The notes under the pieces were generated by a model. The model saw only the letters and a list, made by a program, of their open reading frames with translations. It was not told the origin of the DNA and made no database searches. From positions 1-5,684 of the forward strand of contig JAPLDV010000553.1 of NCBI GenBank assembly GCA_026391235.1: a stretch of DNA of 5,684 nt. Direction: 5' to 3'. The stretch's first letter is position 1. Every line of letters starts with the position of its first letter. This DNA is from Bacteroidia bacterium (GTDB lineage: Bacteria > Bacteroidota > Bacteroidia > Bacteroidales > UBA12481). Of this stretch, positions 1 to 5,684 are shown piece by piece. The translations under genes were made by a program, and so were the position numbers.

Positions 1-33
1 CACGTCCTTAACTTCCGAAACTCCTTTAACTCC

Positions 34-75
34 CTCACATCCTCACCTCCTCACATCCTCACCTCCTCACATCCT
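34..75. repeat. 16-bp CT-rich tandem repeat, about 2.6 copies
   Basis: The unit CTCACATCCTCACCTC occurs at 34-49 and 50-65, and its first ten bases recur at 66-75. The copies are identical where they overlap. The repeat sits in a G-free stretch running from 18 to 79, so one strand is almost entirely C, T and A. A related segment, CACGTCCTTAAC at 1-12, resembles CACATCCTTAAC at 68-79, so the array may be bounded by a longer imperfect direct repeat. No reading frame of interest covers it. It ends about 30 bp before the putative promoter of the peptidase gene. Its function is unknown; simple slippage-generated DNA is the default explanation. Confidence 0.85.
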
Positions 76-107
76 TAACGTTTCTTTACGTTCTTAGCGA
101 TTTTGCT

Positions 108-115
108 TATCTTTC
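108..115 (+). promoter_or_regulatory. Possible Bacteroidota -7 element for the S46 peptidase gene
   Basis: TATCTTTC matches the Bacteroidota -7 consensus TAnnTTTG at all specified positions except the last, and lies 27 bp before the ATG at 143. A -33 TTTG is not clearly present; TTTA at 85-88 is the nearest candidate, at 19-bp spacing. This is a weak call resting on position and one partial match. Confidence 0.35.
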
Positions 116-142
116 CCGCATTAAACAAATCATTCTATCAAC

Positions 143-2296
143 ATGAAAAGATTTACTTCTCTGTTATTGGGTATTTCGCTGCTGTTCAGCATTTCAGCGA
201 GGGCCGACGAGGGGATGTGGCTGCTGCCGCTGATCCAGAAGCTGAATATCGGCAAGATGACCGAGCTGGGGCTCCAGCTATCGGCCGAAGATATTTACAG
301 TGTTAACCATTCGAGCGTTAAAGATGCCATCCTGATTTTTGGCGGTGGTTGCACGGCTGAGGTAGTATCACCCCAGGGACTTGTGCTTACCAACCACCAC
401 TGCGGGTACGGATCGATCCAGTCGCATTCCACCGTGGAGCACGATTATCTTACCGATGGATTTTGGGCTATGAGCAAAGGCGAGGAATTGCCAAACCCTG
501 GCTTATCCGTAACTTTTCTGGATTACCTTGAAGATGTTACGGCCAGGATCAATGGCAAGTTGAACGACGGAATGAGCGAAGCTGACCGCTCGGCTGCCAT
601 CCGCGATGAATCGCAAAAAATCCAGTCGGAAGTGAAAACCGACCGGTTCCATTCGGCCCGCGTTTCATCCTATTTCGGTGGAAACCAGTTCTATCTGCTG
701 GTTTATACCCAGTACCGTGATGTCCGCCTGGTTGGTGCACCACCGAGTTCAATCGGTAAATTCGGTGCCGATACCGACAACTGGATGTGGCCCCGTCAAA
801 CCGGCGACTTCTCCGTTTTCCGTATCTATATGTCACCCGATGGCAGTCCGGCTAACTATGCGGCAGAAAATGTACCCCTGAAACCCAAACACTACCTGCC
901 GGTTTCGGTAAAAGGCGTGAAAGAAGGCGATTTTACCATGATTATGGGATATCCCGGAAGAACAACACGCTACAGAACCTCCTATGAGGTAGAGGAAGAC
1001 CTTAAGTATCTGCACCCGAACCGTATCAAAATCCGCAATGCCAAACAGGAAATCATGCTGGCCGACATGCTGGCCGATCCGAAAGTGAAAATCCAGTACT
1101 CTTCAAAATACTCCGGATCAACCAATTACTATAAAAAATCCATTGGCGAGTCAGCAGGGCTGAAACGTCTCAAAGTTGCCGAACGTAAGAAGGAACTGGA
1201 AGATGAGTTTACCAAATGGATCGCTCAGGATCCGGCCCTTCAGAAAAAATACGGCGAAGCCCTGAATCTGATAAAAATATCTCTGGAAGGACGTGCGCCG
1301 TATAATAATGTCAGCCAGTATTTTTCAGAGTGCTTCGGCCAGGGATCTGAAATCATTGGTATGGCCGGACAATTTGGCGGGACACTCGCGAATATGCTCA
1401 AGACTGAAAAAGATCCTGCTAAAATCAAGGAATCTACAGACAATATGAAACAGAACCTGTCCGGGATATTTAAAGACTATAACGAGCCTACCGATCAAAA
1501 AGTCACAGCTGCAATGTTTGAACTGTTCTGCAAGGATGTAGAGCAGCAGTATAAACCTGATGTATATAATCTTATTAACAAGAAATTCAAAGGCTGCGGA
1601 GTTGCATTCTCAGCCAAAATGTTTGAAACTTCGATTTTCTGCGACCAGGCCAAACTCGAAGCATTTCTCGACAAGCCGAGCTTGAAGATTCTGGAAAAAG
1701 ATCTTGCCTATATTGCTTCGGTATCGATCAGCAAAAAAACCGCCGAGATCAGAAGCGAATTAGGGAAGTTTTCATCCGATCTTGCAAAAGGACAGCGCCT
1801 GTGGCTCGACGGACTGATGACGATGCAGAAAGACCGAGTTTTCTATCCTGATGCCAACTCTACCATGCGGCTTTCTTATGGAAGCATAAAATCATACGAT
1901 CCTATTGATGCTGTTCATTATAAGTATTTTACTACTCTCGATGGCGTCATGCAGAAAGAAGTTCCGGGCGACTGGGAATTTGATGTTCCTGCTAAGCTTA
2001 AGGAACTTTACAAAGCAAAGGATTATGGCATTTACGGTGAAGGCGGCGTGATGAAGATCGGGTTTATCTCCAATGATGATATCACAGGCGGGAATTCAGG
2101 CTCACCTGTTCTTAACTCGAAAGGCGAGCTCCTCGGATTGGCTTTCGACGGCAACTGGGAAGCCCTGAGCGGCGATGTTGCTTTCGAGCCCGAACTGTCG
2201 CGCACCATCAGTGTGGATATCCGTTACGTGCTGTTCATCATCGACAAATACGCAGGGGCCAAGCACCTGGTGGACGAGATGACGCTTACGTACTAA
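143..2296 (+). CDS. S46 family serine dipeptidyl peptidase, DPP7-like
   Basis: This 717-residue protein is a complete secreted exopeptidase that releases dipeptides from peptide N-termini, normally in the periplasm of Bacteroidota. Residues 1-21 form a signal peptide (KR, hydrophobic core, cleavage after SARA), leaving the typical mature start DEGMWL. The chymotrypsin-like catalytic residues are visible: His86 in TNHHCGYG, Asp222 in NWMWPRQTGDFSVFR and Ser652 in GGNSGSPVLN. Asn213 and Trp214 correspond to residues that bind the substrate N-terminus in characterised S46 enzymes. Cys70 and Cys87 flank the His as in the trypsin-fold disulfide. Between the two protease halves lies the family's helical domain, roughly residues 280-590. 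Position 670, 18 residues after the Ser, is Gly in FDGNWE; in PgDPP11 the equivalent residue is Arg and fixes Asp/Glu specificity, whereas DPP7 has Gly, so hydrophobic P1 preference is inferred. Length is normal for the family, and there is no type IX secretion tail. The ATG is chosen because it directly precedes the signal peptide; no Shine-Dalgarno is seen. The gene appears monocistronic, followed by a hairpin at 2362-2397. Confidence 0.96.
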   Translation: MKRFTSLLLGISLLFSISARADEGMWLLPLIQKLNIGKMTELGLQLSAEDIYSVNHSSVKDAILIFGGGCTAEVVSPQGLVLTNHHCGYGSIQSHSTVEHDYLTDGFWAMSKGEELPNPGLSVTFLDYLEDVTARINGKLNDGMSEADRSAAIRDESQKIQSEVKTDRFHSARVSSYFGGNQFYLLVYTQYRDVRLVGAPPSSIGKFGADTDNWMWPRQTGDFSVFRIYMSPDGSPANYAAENVPLKPKHYLPVSVKGVKEGDFTMIMGYPGRTTRYRTSYEVEEDLKYLHPNRIKIRNAKQEIMLADMLADPKVKIQYSSKYSGSTNYYKKSIGESAGLKRLKVAERKKELEDEFTKWIAQDPALQKKYGEALNLIKISLEGRAPYNNVSQYFSECFGQGSEIIGMAGQFGGTLANMLKTEKDPAKIKESTDNMKQNLSGIFKDYNEPTDQKVTAAMFELFCKDVEQQYKPDVYNLINKKFKGCGVAFSAKMFETSIFCDQAKLEAFLDKPSLKILEKDLAYIASVSISKKTAEIRSELGKFSSDLAKGQRLWLDGLMTMQKDRVFYPDANSTMRLSYGSIKSYDPIDAVHYKYFTTLDGVMQKEVPGDWEFDVPAKLKELYKAKDYGIYGEGGVMKIGFISNDDITGGNSGSPVLNSKGELLGLAFDGNWEALSGDVAFEPELSRTISVDIRYVLFIIDKYAGAKHLVDEMTLTY

Positions 2297-2310
2297 AAGG
2301 GGAGAAGAAA

Positions 2311-2338
2311 AGGCTCAAGGCGCAAGGCACAAGGAGCA
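2311..2338 (+). repeat. Degenerate heptamer array, four copies of AGGCNCA-type units
   Basis: The units are AGGCTCA (2311), AGGCGCA (2318), AGGCACA (2325) and AGGAGCA (2332). The first is a rotation of the reverse complement of TTGAGCC, the unit of the perfect array at 2420-2482. This series is thus an eroded, inverted counterpart of that array, and it forms most of the left arm of the palindrome. Confidence 0.8.
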
Positions 2339-2361
2339 AGTAAGGTAAAATTATAAAGCAG

Positions 2362-2397
2362 AGAAAGGCTGAAGGGTTCCCCCTCTTCAGCCTTTCT
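2362..2397 (+). terminator. Strong hairpin, likely transcription terminator of the peptidase gene
   Basis: AGAAAGGCTGAAG (2362-2374) pairs perfectly over 13 bp with CTTCAGCCTTTCT (2385-2397). A G-U and a G-C pair extend the stem, leaving a loop of about six bases (TTCCCC). It lies 65 nt after the peptidase stop. What follows is AT-rich (GATATTATTACTTATT) rather than a clean T-tract, so it may act as a terminator or as a 3'-end-protecting structure. It is the core of the larger palindrome at 2310-2449. Confidence 0.7.
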
Positions 2398-2419
2398 GAT
2401 ATTATTACTTATTCCTTAC

Positions 2420-2482
2420 TTGAGCCTTGAGCCTTGAGCCTTGAGCCTTGAGCCTTGAGCCTTGAGCCTTGAGCCTTGAGTC
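2420..2482. repeat. Tandem heptamer array, nine TTGAGCC units
   Basis: Eight perfect head-to-tail copies of TTGAGCC run from 2420 to 2475, followed by one variant unit, TTGAGTC, at 2476-2482. That makes exactly 63 bp. Seven is not a multiple of three and no convincing protein crosses the array, so it is non-coding. Its left half lies in the palindrome, and its right end is 7 bp from the putative -7 element of the MarC gene. Units this uniform suggest recent slippage expansion and probable copy-number variation between strains. Confidence 0.95.
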
Positions 2483-2497
2483 TTTTTTATACCTTTG
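2469..2497 (+). promoter_or_regulatory. Putative promoter of the MarC-family gene
   Basis: TACCTTTG at 2490-2497 is an exact match to the Bacteroidota -7 element TAnnTTTG. TTG at 2469-2471, inside the eighth heptamer, lies 18 bp upstream and could serve as the -33 element. The -7 box ends only 4 bp before the ATG at 2502, so transcription would start at or close to the start codon. Confidence 0.6.
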
Positions 2498-2501
2498 CAG
2501 G

Positions 2502-3083
2502 ATGAAAATCAACATCGTCGACATATTATCCATCTTCATGGTGCTGTTCGCCGTGATCGATATTTTCGGCAGTATTCCGGTGATTTTAAGCATTAAGAAC
2601 AAAGGCGGGAAAATCAAGGCCGGTCAGGCTACCGTGGTTGCATTTGCAGTATTGCTGGCCTTTTTGATCGTCGGGGAGAAAATGCTTGGATTATTCGGTG
2701 TGGATGTCTCATCCTTCGCTATTGCAGGTTCTTTTATCATCTTTATACTGGCTTTTGAGATGATACTCGGGCATGAATTTTTCAAAAATGATACACCCGA
2801 GGGAGCTTCCATAGTTCCCATCGCCTTTCCGCTGATTGCCGGCGCCGGATCCATCACCACCCTGATCTCTTTGCGCTCGCAATACGACCACATCAACATT
2901 ATCATTGCACTGATATTGAATATGATAGTGGTTTATATCGTTCTGAAAGCCACTTACCGGTTTGAGCGATTCCTTGGACCTACCGGTCTTATGATCCTGA
3001 AAAAGTTTTTCGGGATTATCCTCCTTGCCATTGCCATTAAACTCTTTGTCGCCAACACCGGTATCAAAATCGGTGTTCATTAG
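2502..3083 (+). CDS. MarC family integral membrane protein
   Basis: This is a 193-residue inner-membrane protein of the MarC (UPF0056) family. Six hydrophobic segments are visible at about 6-30, 43-63, 70-90, 105-124, 131-150 and 163-185. Family-like motifs include AVIDIFGSIPV in the first helix (canonical members have DPxGNxP there), FPLIAGAGSITTL before the fourth, and a C-terminal GIILLAIAIKL helix. The biochemical role of the family is not established; the name derives from the E. coli mar locus, but a direct role in drug resistance is not supported. The frame is open further upstream to a TTG at 2469 inside the heptamer repeat, but ATG 2502 gives the expected N-terminus (MKINIVDIL), and the promoter overlaps the earlier region. 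An in-frame ATG at 2538 would cut into the first helix. No Shine-Dalgarno is seen. The stop lies 11 bp from the convergent cysteine synthase stop. Confidence 0.93.
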   Translation: MKINIVDILSIFMVLFAVIDIFGSIPVILSIKNKGGKIKAGQATVVAFAVLLAFLIVGEKMLGLFGVDVSSFAIAGSFIIFILAFEMILGHEFFKNDTPEGASIVPIAFPLIAGAGSITTLISLRSQYDHINIIIALILNMIVVYIVLKATYRFERFLGPTGLMILKKFFGIILLAIAIKLFVANTGIKIGVH

Positions 3084-3094
3084 CACCCTGGGAT

Positions 3095-4222
3095 TCAATA
3101 ATTAACCACAATAGGCTGTCTGGCCGGACAGCCAGGCAAGGCACATTCCGGATGTTCACAAAAATATTCAGCTTCAGCACATTCCGACGGGTCACAACAA
3201 AGGTAACAAACCCGCTTAAAGGCCCTGAATCCTATCGGTTCCACATCAGGAGATAAAAAGCCTTCCTGTACCGGTTCTTCCTTCAGAAGGTCGGTGCTCA
3301 GGTACTTCTTATTATCATCAGAGAAAACAGTTACTACAACAGCATCATCCTGCATCTCATTGAGGATTTTCAGGGCTCCGATAAAATTCGCTCCGGATGA
3401 AATTCCAACGCCAAGTCCCATACCGGCCAGTTTCTGGGCCATGATAATGCTATCCCCGTCATCCACGCACATAATCGAATCGAGCTGATCCAGTTTGACA
3501 ATCGGTGGAATAAACTCATCGGAAATACCCTGGATCCTGTGCTTGCCAACCTTGCTCCGGGTGGTAAGCGTAGGGGAGTTCTCGGGTTCAAGAGGGTGAA
3601 TTGTGATGGAGGGATCCTGTTCCTTAAGATATTTCCCCACTCCCATAACGGTACCGCCGGTACCCACGCCGGCTATAAAAGCATCCGGTTTTAAATTCCT
3701 ACATTTAAGCTGCCACCAGATTTCCGGACCGGTGGTAAGATAATGTGCCTCTGCATTATCCATGTTCTCAAACTGATGAGGAAGGAAAGCCCCTTCAATA
3801 CCGGCAGCCATTTTGTTGGCCAGATCGATACTGCCCAGAAAACCACCCTCGTTCTTACAGATCAGGTTGATTGTCGCGCCAAATCCGCGGATCAGGTTGA
3901 TGCGCTCCGAGCTCATCCAATCAGGCATGAATATGGTAACCGGATGCCCGAGTGCACGACCGATAGCTGACATGGAGATACCAGTATTTCCGCTGGTTGC
4001 TTCAATGATCTGCTTTCCGGGTTTTAAAACTCCTGCTTTTATTGCTTTGCTGAGTATATGGAGCGCCATGCGATCCTTGATGCTGCCGGTCATATTCATA
4101 TTCTCGGCTTTGGCGTATATTTTCTTAACTCTCCCTTTATAAAGAAATTCAATCTCGAGAAGCGGAGTATTTCCGATCAGGCTTGATAAACCTTTGATCT
4201 TGCTGAGGTAATTATCGTTCAT
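3095..4222 (-). CDS. PLP-dependent cysteine synthase-like enzyme with cysteine-rich C-terminal tail
   Basis: This 375-residue protein is a fold-type II PLP enzyme of the cysteine synthase / cystathionine beta-synthase family. Such enzymes replace the beta substituent of an activated serine, typically O-acetylserine, with sulfide to give cysteine in the cytoplasm. Lys49 in TGSIKDR is the PLP lysine, TSGNTG (76-81) the substrate loop, GVGTGGT (185-191) the phosphate-binding loop, and GISSGAN (273-279) supplies the serine facing the pyridine nitrogen. [10 protein letters not shown] (231-240) replaces the canonical QGIGAGFIP, so this is not a classical CysK. The core ends near residue 313 (KKYLSTDLL). 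A tail of about 62 residues follows, with Cys at 339, 342, 343, 348, 355, 360 and 365. No CBS domains are present. It could also act on O-phosphoserine or have cystathionine synthase activity; the exact substrate is not decided by the sequence. The gene stands alone: convergent to MarC, divergent from the sensor gene. Confidence 0.93.
   Translation of the reverse strand: MNDNYLSKIKGLSSLIGNTPLLEIEFLYKGRVKKIYAKAENMNMTGSIKDRMALHILSKAIKAGVLKPGKQIIEATSGNTGISMSAIGRALGHPVTIFMPDWMSSERINLIRGFGATINLICKNEGGFLGSIDLANKMAAGIEGAFLPHQFENMDNAEAHYLTTGPEIWWQLKCRNLKPDAFIAGVGTGGTVMGVGKYLKEQDPSITIHPLEPENSPTLTTRSKVGKHRIQGISDEFIPPIVKLDQLDSIMCVDDGDSIIMAQKLAGMGLGVGISSGANFIGALKILNEMQDDAVVVTVFSDDNKKYLSTDLLKEEPVQEGFLSPDVEPIGFRAFKRVCYLCCDPSECAEAEYFCEHPECALPGCPARQPIVVNY
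3114..3133 (-). terminator. Possible hairpin terminator at the convergent gene ends
   Basis: GGCTGTC (3114-3120) and GACAGCC (3127-3133) form a perfect 7-bp GC-rich stem with a 6-nt loop. On the minus strand it precedes a moderately T-rich run (TATTGTGGTTAATTATT) containing the last codons and stop of the cysteine synthase gene. On the plus strand it lies 31 nt after the MarC stop. It is inside coding sequence, so it may be fortuitous, but no better terminator is visible between the two convergent genes. Confidence 0.3.
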
Positions 4223-4245
4223 CGTATCAGGTTAAAGGAAAGGGC

Positions 4246-4253
4246 TAAAAGTA
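4246..4253 (-). promoter_or_regulatory. Possible -7 element for the cysteine synthase gene
   Basis: Read on the minus strand, this is TACTTTTA, which matches TAnnTTTG except at the last base, 23 bp before the ATG. TTTG (minus strand, 4274-4271) lies 17 bp upstream as a possible -33 element, slightly shorter than the usual spacing. The inferred leader is under 20 nt and leaves no room for a riboswitch. Confidence 0.4.
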
Positions 4254-4285
4254 ACAATATCGGCGAAACACAAAAATGATTTTTA

Positions 4286-4317
4286 AGAGTTGGCAACTTT
4301 TTAGAATTGCCAACTCT
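4286..4317. promoter_or_regulatory. Perfect 11-bp inverted repeat between divergent genes, candidate operator
   Basis: AGAGTTGGCAA (4286-4296) and TTGCCAACTCT (4307-4317) are exact reverse complements separated by 10 bp (CTTTTTAGAA). The arm centres are 21 bp apart, about two helical turns. Both flanking genes are transcribed away from it, so it cannot be a normal terminator for either. It lies 23 bp upstream of the sensor gene's -7 box and 11 bp beyond the possible -33 box of the cysteine synthase gene. This suits a shared binding site for a dimeric regulator, but no regulator gene is in view. Confidence 0.6.
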
Positions 4318-4340
4318 ACTGATCTACTGAATTCAATTGC

Positions 4341-4348
4341 TATATTTG
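4341..4348 (+). promoter_or_regulatory. Putative -7 promoter element of the sensor gene
   Basis: TATATTTG is an exact match to the Bacteroidota -7 consensus TAnnTTTG and lies 21 bp before the ATG at 4370. No TTTG or TTG is found at the usual -33 distance, where the sequence abuts the right arm of the inverted repeat. A promoter that depends on an activator bound there is possible. Confidence 0.55.
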
Positions 4349-4369
4349 CCTCATTGGTTTGGTTTTTTT

Positions 4370-5684
4370 ATGGATTACAGCATGTTAAGCAAGAAAGATC
4401 TGCTCAGGGAAAATTTATCCCTGCGCAAGGAGATCGATCAACTTCTTCAAGGCCAGATTGATATCGGCCACCTCTCAGCCATCATTTTCGAGCGGAAACG
4501 AACGGAACAAAATTTCAACAAAATAAATGATGCTCTACTGAGCCTCGGCGCTTCCTTCGATGACAATGTCAATCTCCTCACCCGATTGTGCGGCGAACTC
4601 ACAGGAGCCACCTGCACCTTATATAACCGGATCGAAGAAGGTATGCTTTGCGCCCTCGGACAATGGAACACCCCACCGGATTTCTGTTCAATCGACAAAC
4701 CCGAAGGGCACATATGTTACGATGTGATCAACAGGGGCGGTAACCAGGTGATTGTAATCAACAACCTTCCGGATACCCCGTACGCGCATTCCGATCGCAA
4801 TGTATCTGCCTATAATCTAATCACATACATGGGTAAAGCCGTTGTGTGTGATGGCGAATTTGTTGGTTCCATTTGTGCGGTTTTCCAGAAGGACGTAGCA
4901 CTCACAATTGAACATGAGCAGATTTTCACCATTATCGCGTCCGCCCTGGGAAATGAGGAATCACGCAAAAATGCGCAGAAGAATTTACGCGAAAGCGAAG
5001 AACGATTCCGCTCGGCATTCCTCACCAGCCCCGATTCCATTAATATCAACCGTTTGTCCGATGGGCTATATATCGATATTAATGAAGGCTTTACCAAAAT
5101 AACAGGCTATACCCGTGAAGATGCCATCGGAAAAACATCCCTCGAACTCAATCTCTGGGACAATCCGGCCGACCGGGCCCGTCTGATTGATGAACTTATT
5201 AAAAATGGTTATGTTGAAAACCTCGAGGCTCAGTTTCGGATAAAGGATGGAGGAACAAAAATTGCGCTCATGTCGGCCAGAGTTTTTTCCGTCAAGGGAG
5301 AACAGCACATACTTTCCGTTACCCGCGATATGACCGACTGGAAGAAAGCGATTCTGGCCATCGAGGAAAGCGAGCATAAATTTCGCTCATTGGTAGAGAA
5401 TGCATTCGACGGAATTTACCTGCTTTCAAGCGACCGTTTTGTTTACTCCAACCATCGTTTCTGTGAAATCATGGGGTACTCTGCCGAAGAAATAGCGTCA
5501 GAAAATTTTAATTTGGGAATTACCCTCACCGATAAAAGCCGCGACCTGATCGAACAACGCAGGCAGGCCAGAATCAGAGGAGAGGAAATCCCAGGTATTT
5601 ACGAGTTTGAGATCCAAACAAAATCCGGTGAATTAAAAGAAGTGGAGGTCAGTACTGTCAAACTTGATACTCAGGACGAAGTCA
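4370..5684 (+). CDS. GAF-PAS-PAS sensor protein, probable histidine kinase, truncated by window end
   Basis: The frame is open from ATG 4370 to the window edge, giving 438 residues with no stop. It has no signal peptide or membrane segment, so it is predicted cytoplasmic. Residues 1-47 are a charged, coiled-coil-like helix. Residues about 48-200 form a GAF domain with the motif GHICYDVI (113-120) followed by INNLPDTPYAHSD and YMGKAV, a pattern common in bacterial GAF sensor kinases; the domain is cysteine-rich (74, 82, 94, 106, 116). ESEERFRSAF (about 208-217) opens a first PAS domain, with GLYIDINEGFTKITGYT as core and SVTRDMTDWKKA (about 316-327) as the PAC end. ESEHKFRSLVENAFDGIYLL (from 334) opens a second PAS domain running to the edge. 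The output domain is not in the window: histidine kinase is most likely from architecture, but a diguanylate cyclase or other output cannot be excluded. ATG 4382 (residue 5) is an alternative start; no Shine-Dalgarno is seen, only a T7 run before the ATG. Confidence 0.88.
   Translation, partial: MDYSMLSKKDLLRENLSLRKEIDQLLQGQIDIGHLSAIIFERKRTEQNFNKINDALLSLGASFDDNVNLLTRLCGELTGATCTLYNRIEEGMLCALGQWNTPPDFCSIDKPEGHICYDVINRGGNQVIVINNLPDTPYAHSDRNVSAYNLITYMGKAVVCDGEFVGSICAVFQKDVALTIEHEQIFTIIASALGNEESRKNAQKNLRESEERFRSAFLTSPDSININRLSDGLYIDINEGFTKITGYTREDAIGKTSLELNLWDNPADRARLIDELIKNGYVENLEAQFRIKDGGTKIALMSARVFSVKGEQHILSVTRDMTDWKKAILAIEESEHKFRSLVENAFDGIYLLSSDRFVYSNHRFCEIMGYSAEEIASENFNLGITLTDKSRDLIEQRRQARIRGEEIPGIYEFEIQTKSGELKEVEVSTVKLDTQDEV

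Larger units (their letters stand above)
2310..2449. repeat. 140-nt imperfect palindrome between peptidase and MarC genes
   Basis: The arms 2310-2345 and 2414-2449 are reverse complements at 32 of 36 positions (mismatches at 2322, 2329, 2335 and 2336 with their partners). On exactly the same symmetry axis, 2362-2374 pairs perfectly with 2385-2397. The two linkers (2346-2361 and 2398-2413) are both 16 nt and pair only about half the time. The whole block therefore folds as one long hairpin in RNA or a cruciform in DNA. It begins 13 nt after the peptidase stop codon. The outer part of each arm consists of heptamers: a degenerate series on the left and perfect copies on the right. Confidence 0.85.

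Noticed and set aside
549..1015. Minus-strand open frames inside the peptidase gene
   Set aside because: They are short shadows of a full-length, well-conserved S46 coding sequence.
2420..2482. CRISPR array
   Set aside because: The units are 7 bp, directly adjacent and without spacers; no cas gene is nearby.
2469..2501. Upstream TTG start that would add 11 residues to the MarC-family protein
   Set aside because: It lies inside the heptamer repeat and overlaps the predicted promoter; ATG 2502 gives the expected N-terminus directly before the first membrane helix.
2405..2617. Minus-strand open frame encoding a repeated RLKAQGS-like peptide across the heptamer array
   Set aside because: The peptide repeat is a by-product of the 7-bp DNA repeat, and the frame runs antisense into the MarC gene without family resemblance.
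3054..3077. 7-bp inverted repeat AACACCG/CGGTGTT at the end of the MarC gene as a terminator
   Set aside because: The stem is short, the loop is 10 nt, there is no T-tract, and it lies in coding sequence; a chance match is likely.
2502..4222. Functional pairing of MarC with the cysteine synthase, for example as a cysteine exporter
   Set aside because: The genes are convergent, share no promoter, and nothing in the MarC sequence indicates a substrate; adjacency alone is not enough.
4276..4461. Small plus-strand open frame overlapping the start of the sensor gene
   Set aside because: It crosses the inverted repeat and promoter and overlaps the sensor coding sequence in another frame, with no recognisable protein features.

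Overview
The window looks like an ordinary chromosomal segment from a member of the Bacteroidota, probably Bacteroidales-like. Three things suggest this: a secreted S46-family dipeptidyl peptidase of the Porphyromonas DPP7/DPP11 type, no purine-rich Shine-Dalgarno sequence before any start codon, and two exact matches to the Bacteroidota -7 promoter element TAnnTTTG placed just upstream of genes. No tRNA, rRNA, CRISPR array, transposase or phage gene is visible.

Layout. Positions 1-142 are a G-poor, CT-rich leader with a 16-bp tandem repeat. Positions 143-2296 (+) encode a complete S46 serine dipeptidyl peptidase with signal peptide and intact catalytic residues; a Gly at the S1-specificity position points to DPP7-like rather than acid-specific DPP11-like cleavage. 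Positions 2297-2501 hold the most structured non-coding DNA: a 140-nt imperfect palindrome (2310-2449) with a strong terminator-like hairpin at its centre, whose right arm runs into nine tandem TTGAGCC heptamers (2420-2482) that touch the next promoter. Positions 2502-3083 (+) encode a six-helix MarC-family membrane protein, apparently from a leaderless or nearly leaderless mRNA. Positions 3095-4222 (-) encode a PLP-dependent cysteine synthase-like enzyme with an unusual C-terminal tail carrying seven cysteines in 27 residues; it converges on the MarC gene with an 11-bp gap. Positions 4223-4369 are a divergent promoter region with a perfect 11-bp inverted repeat. From 4370 (+) to the window edge runs the N-terminal part of a cytoplasmic GAF-PAS-PAS sensor protein, probably a hybrid or histidine kinase whose output domain lies outside the window.

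The genes do not form one operon. The peptidase scavenges peptides in the periplasm, the cysteine synthase makes an amino acid, MarC is an integral membrane protein of unknown function, and the sensor is a signalling protein. I see no clear evidence of a new multi-gene system. The points most worth a second look are the cysteine-rich tail on the cysteine synthase, the palindrome and heptamer array between the peptidase and MarC genes, and the inverted repeat between the divergent cysteine synthase and sensor genes.
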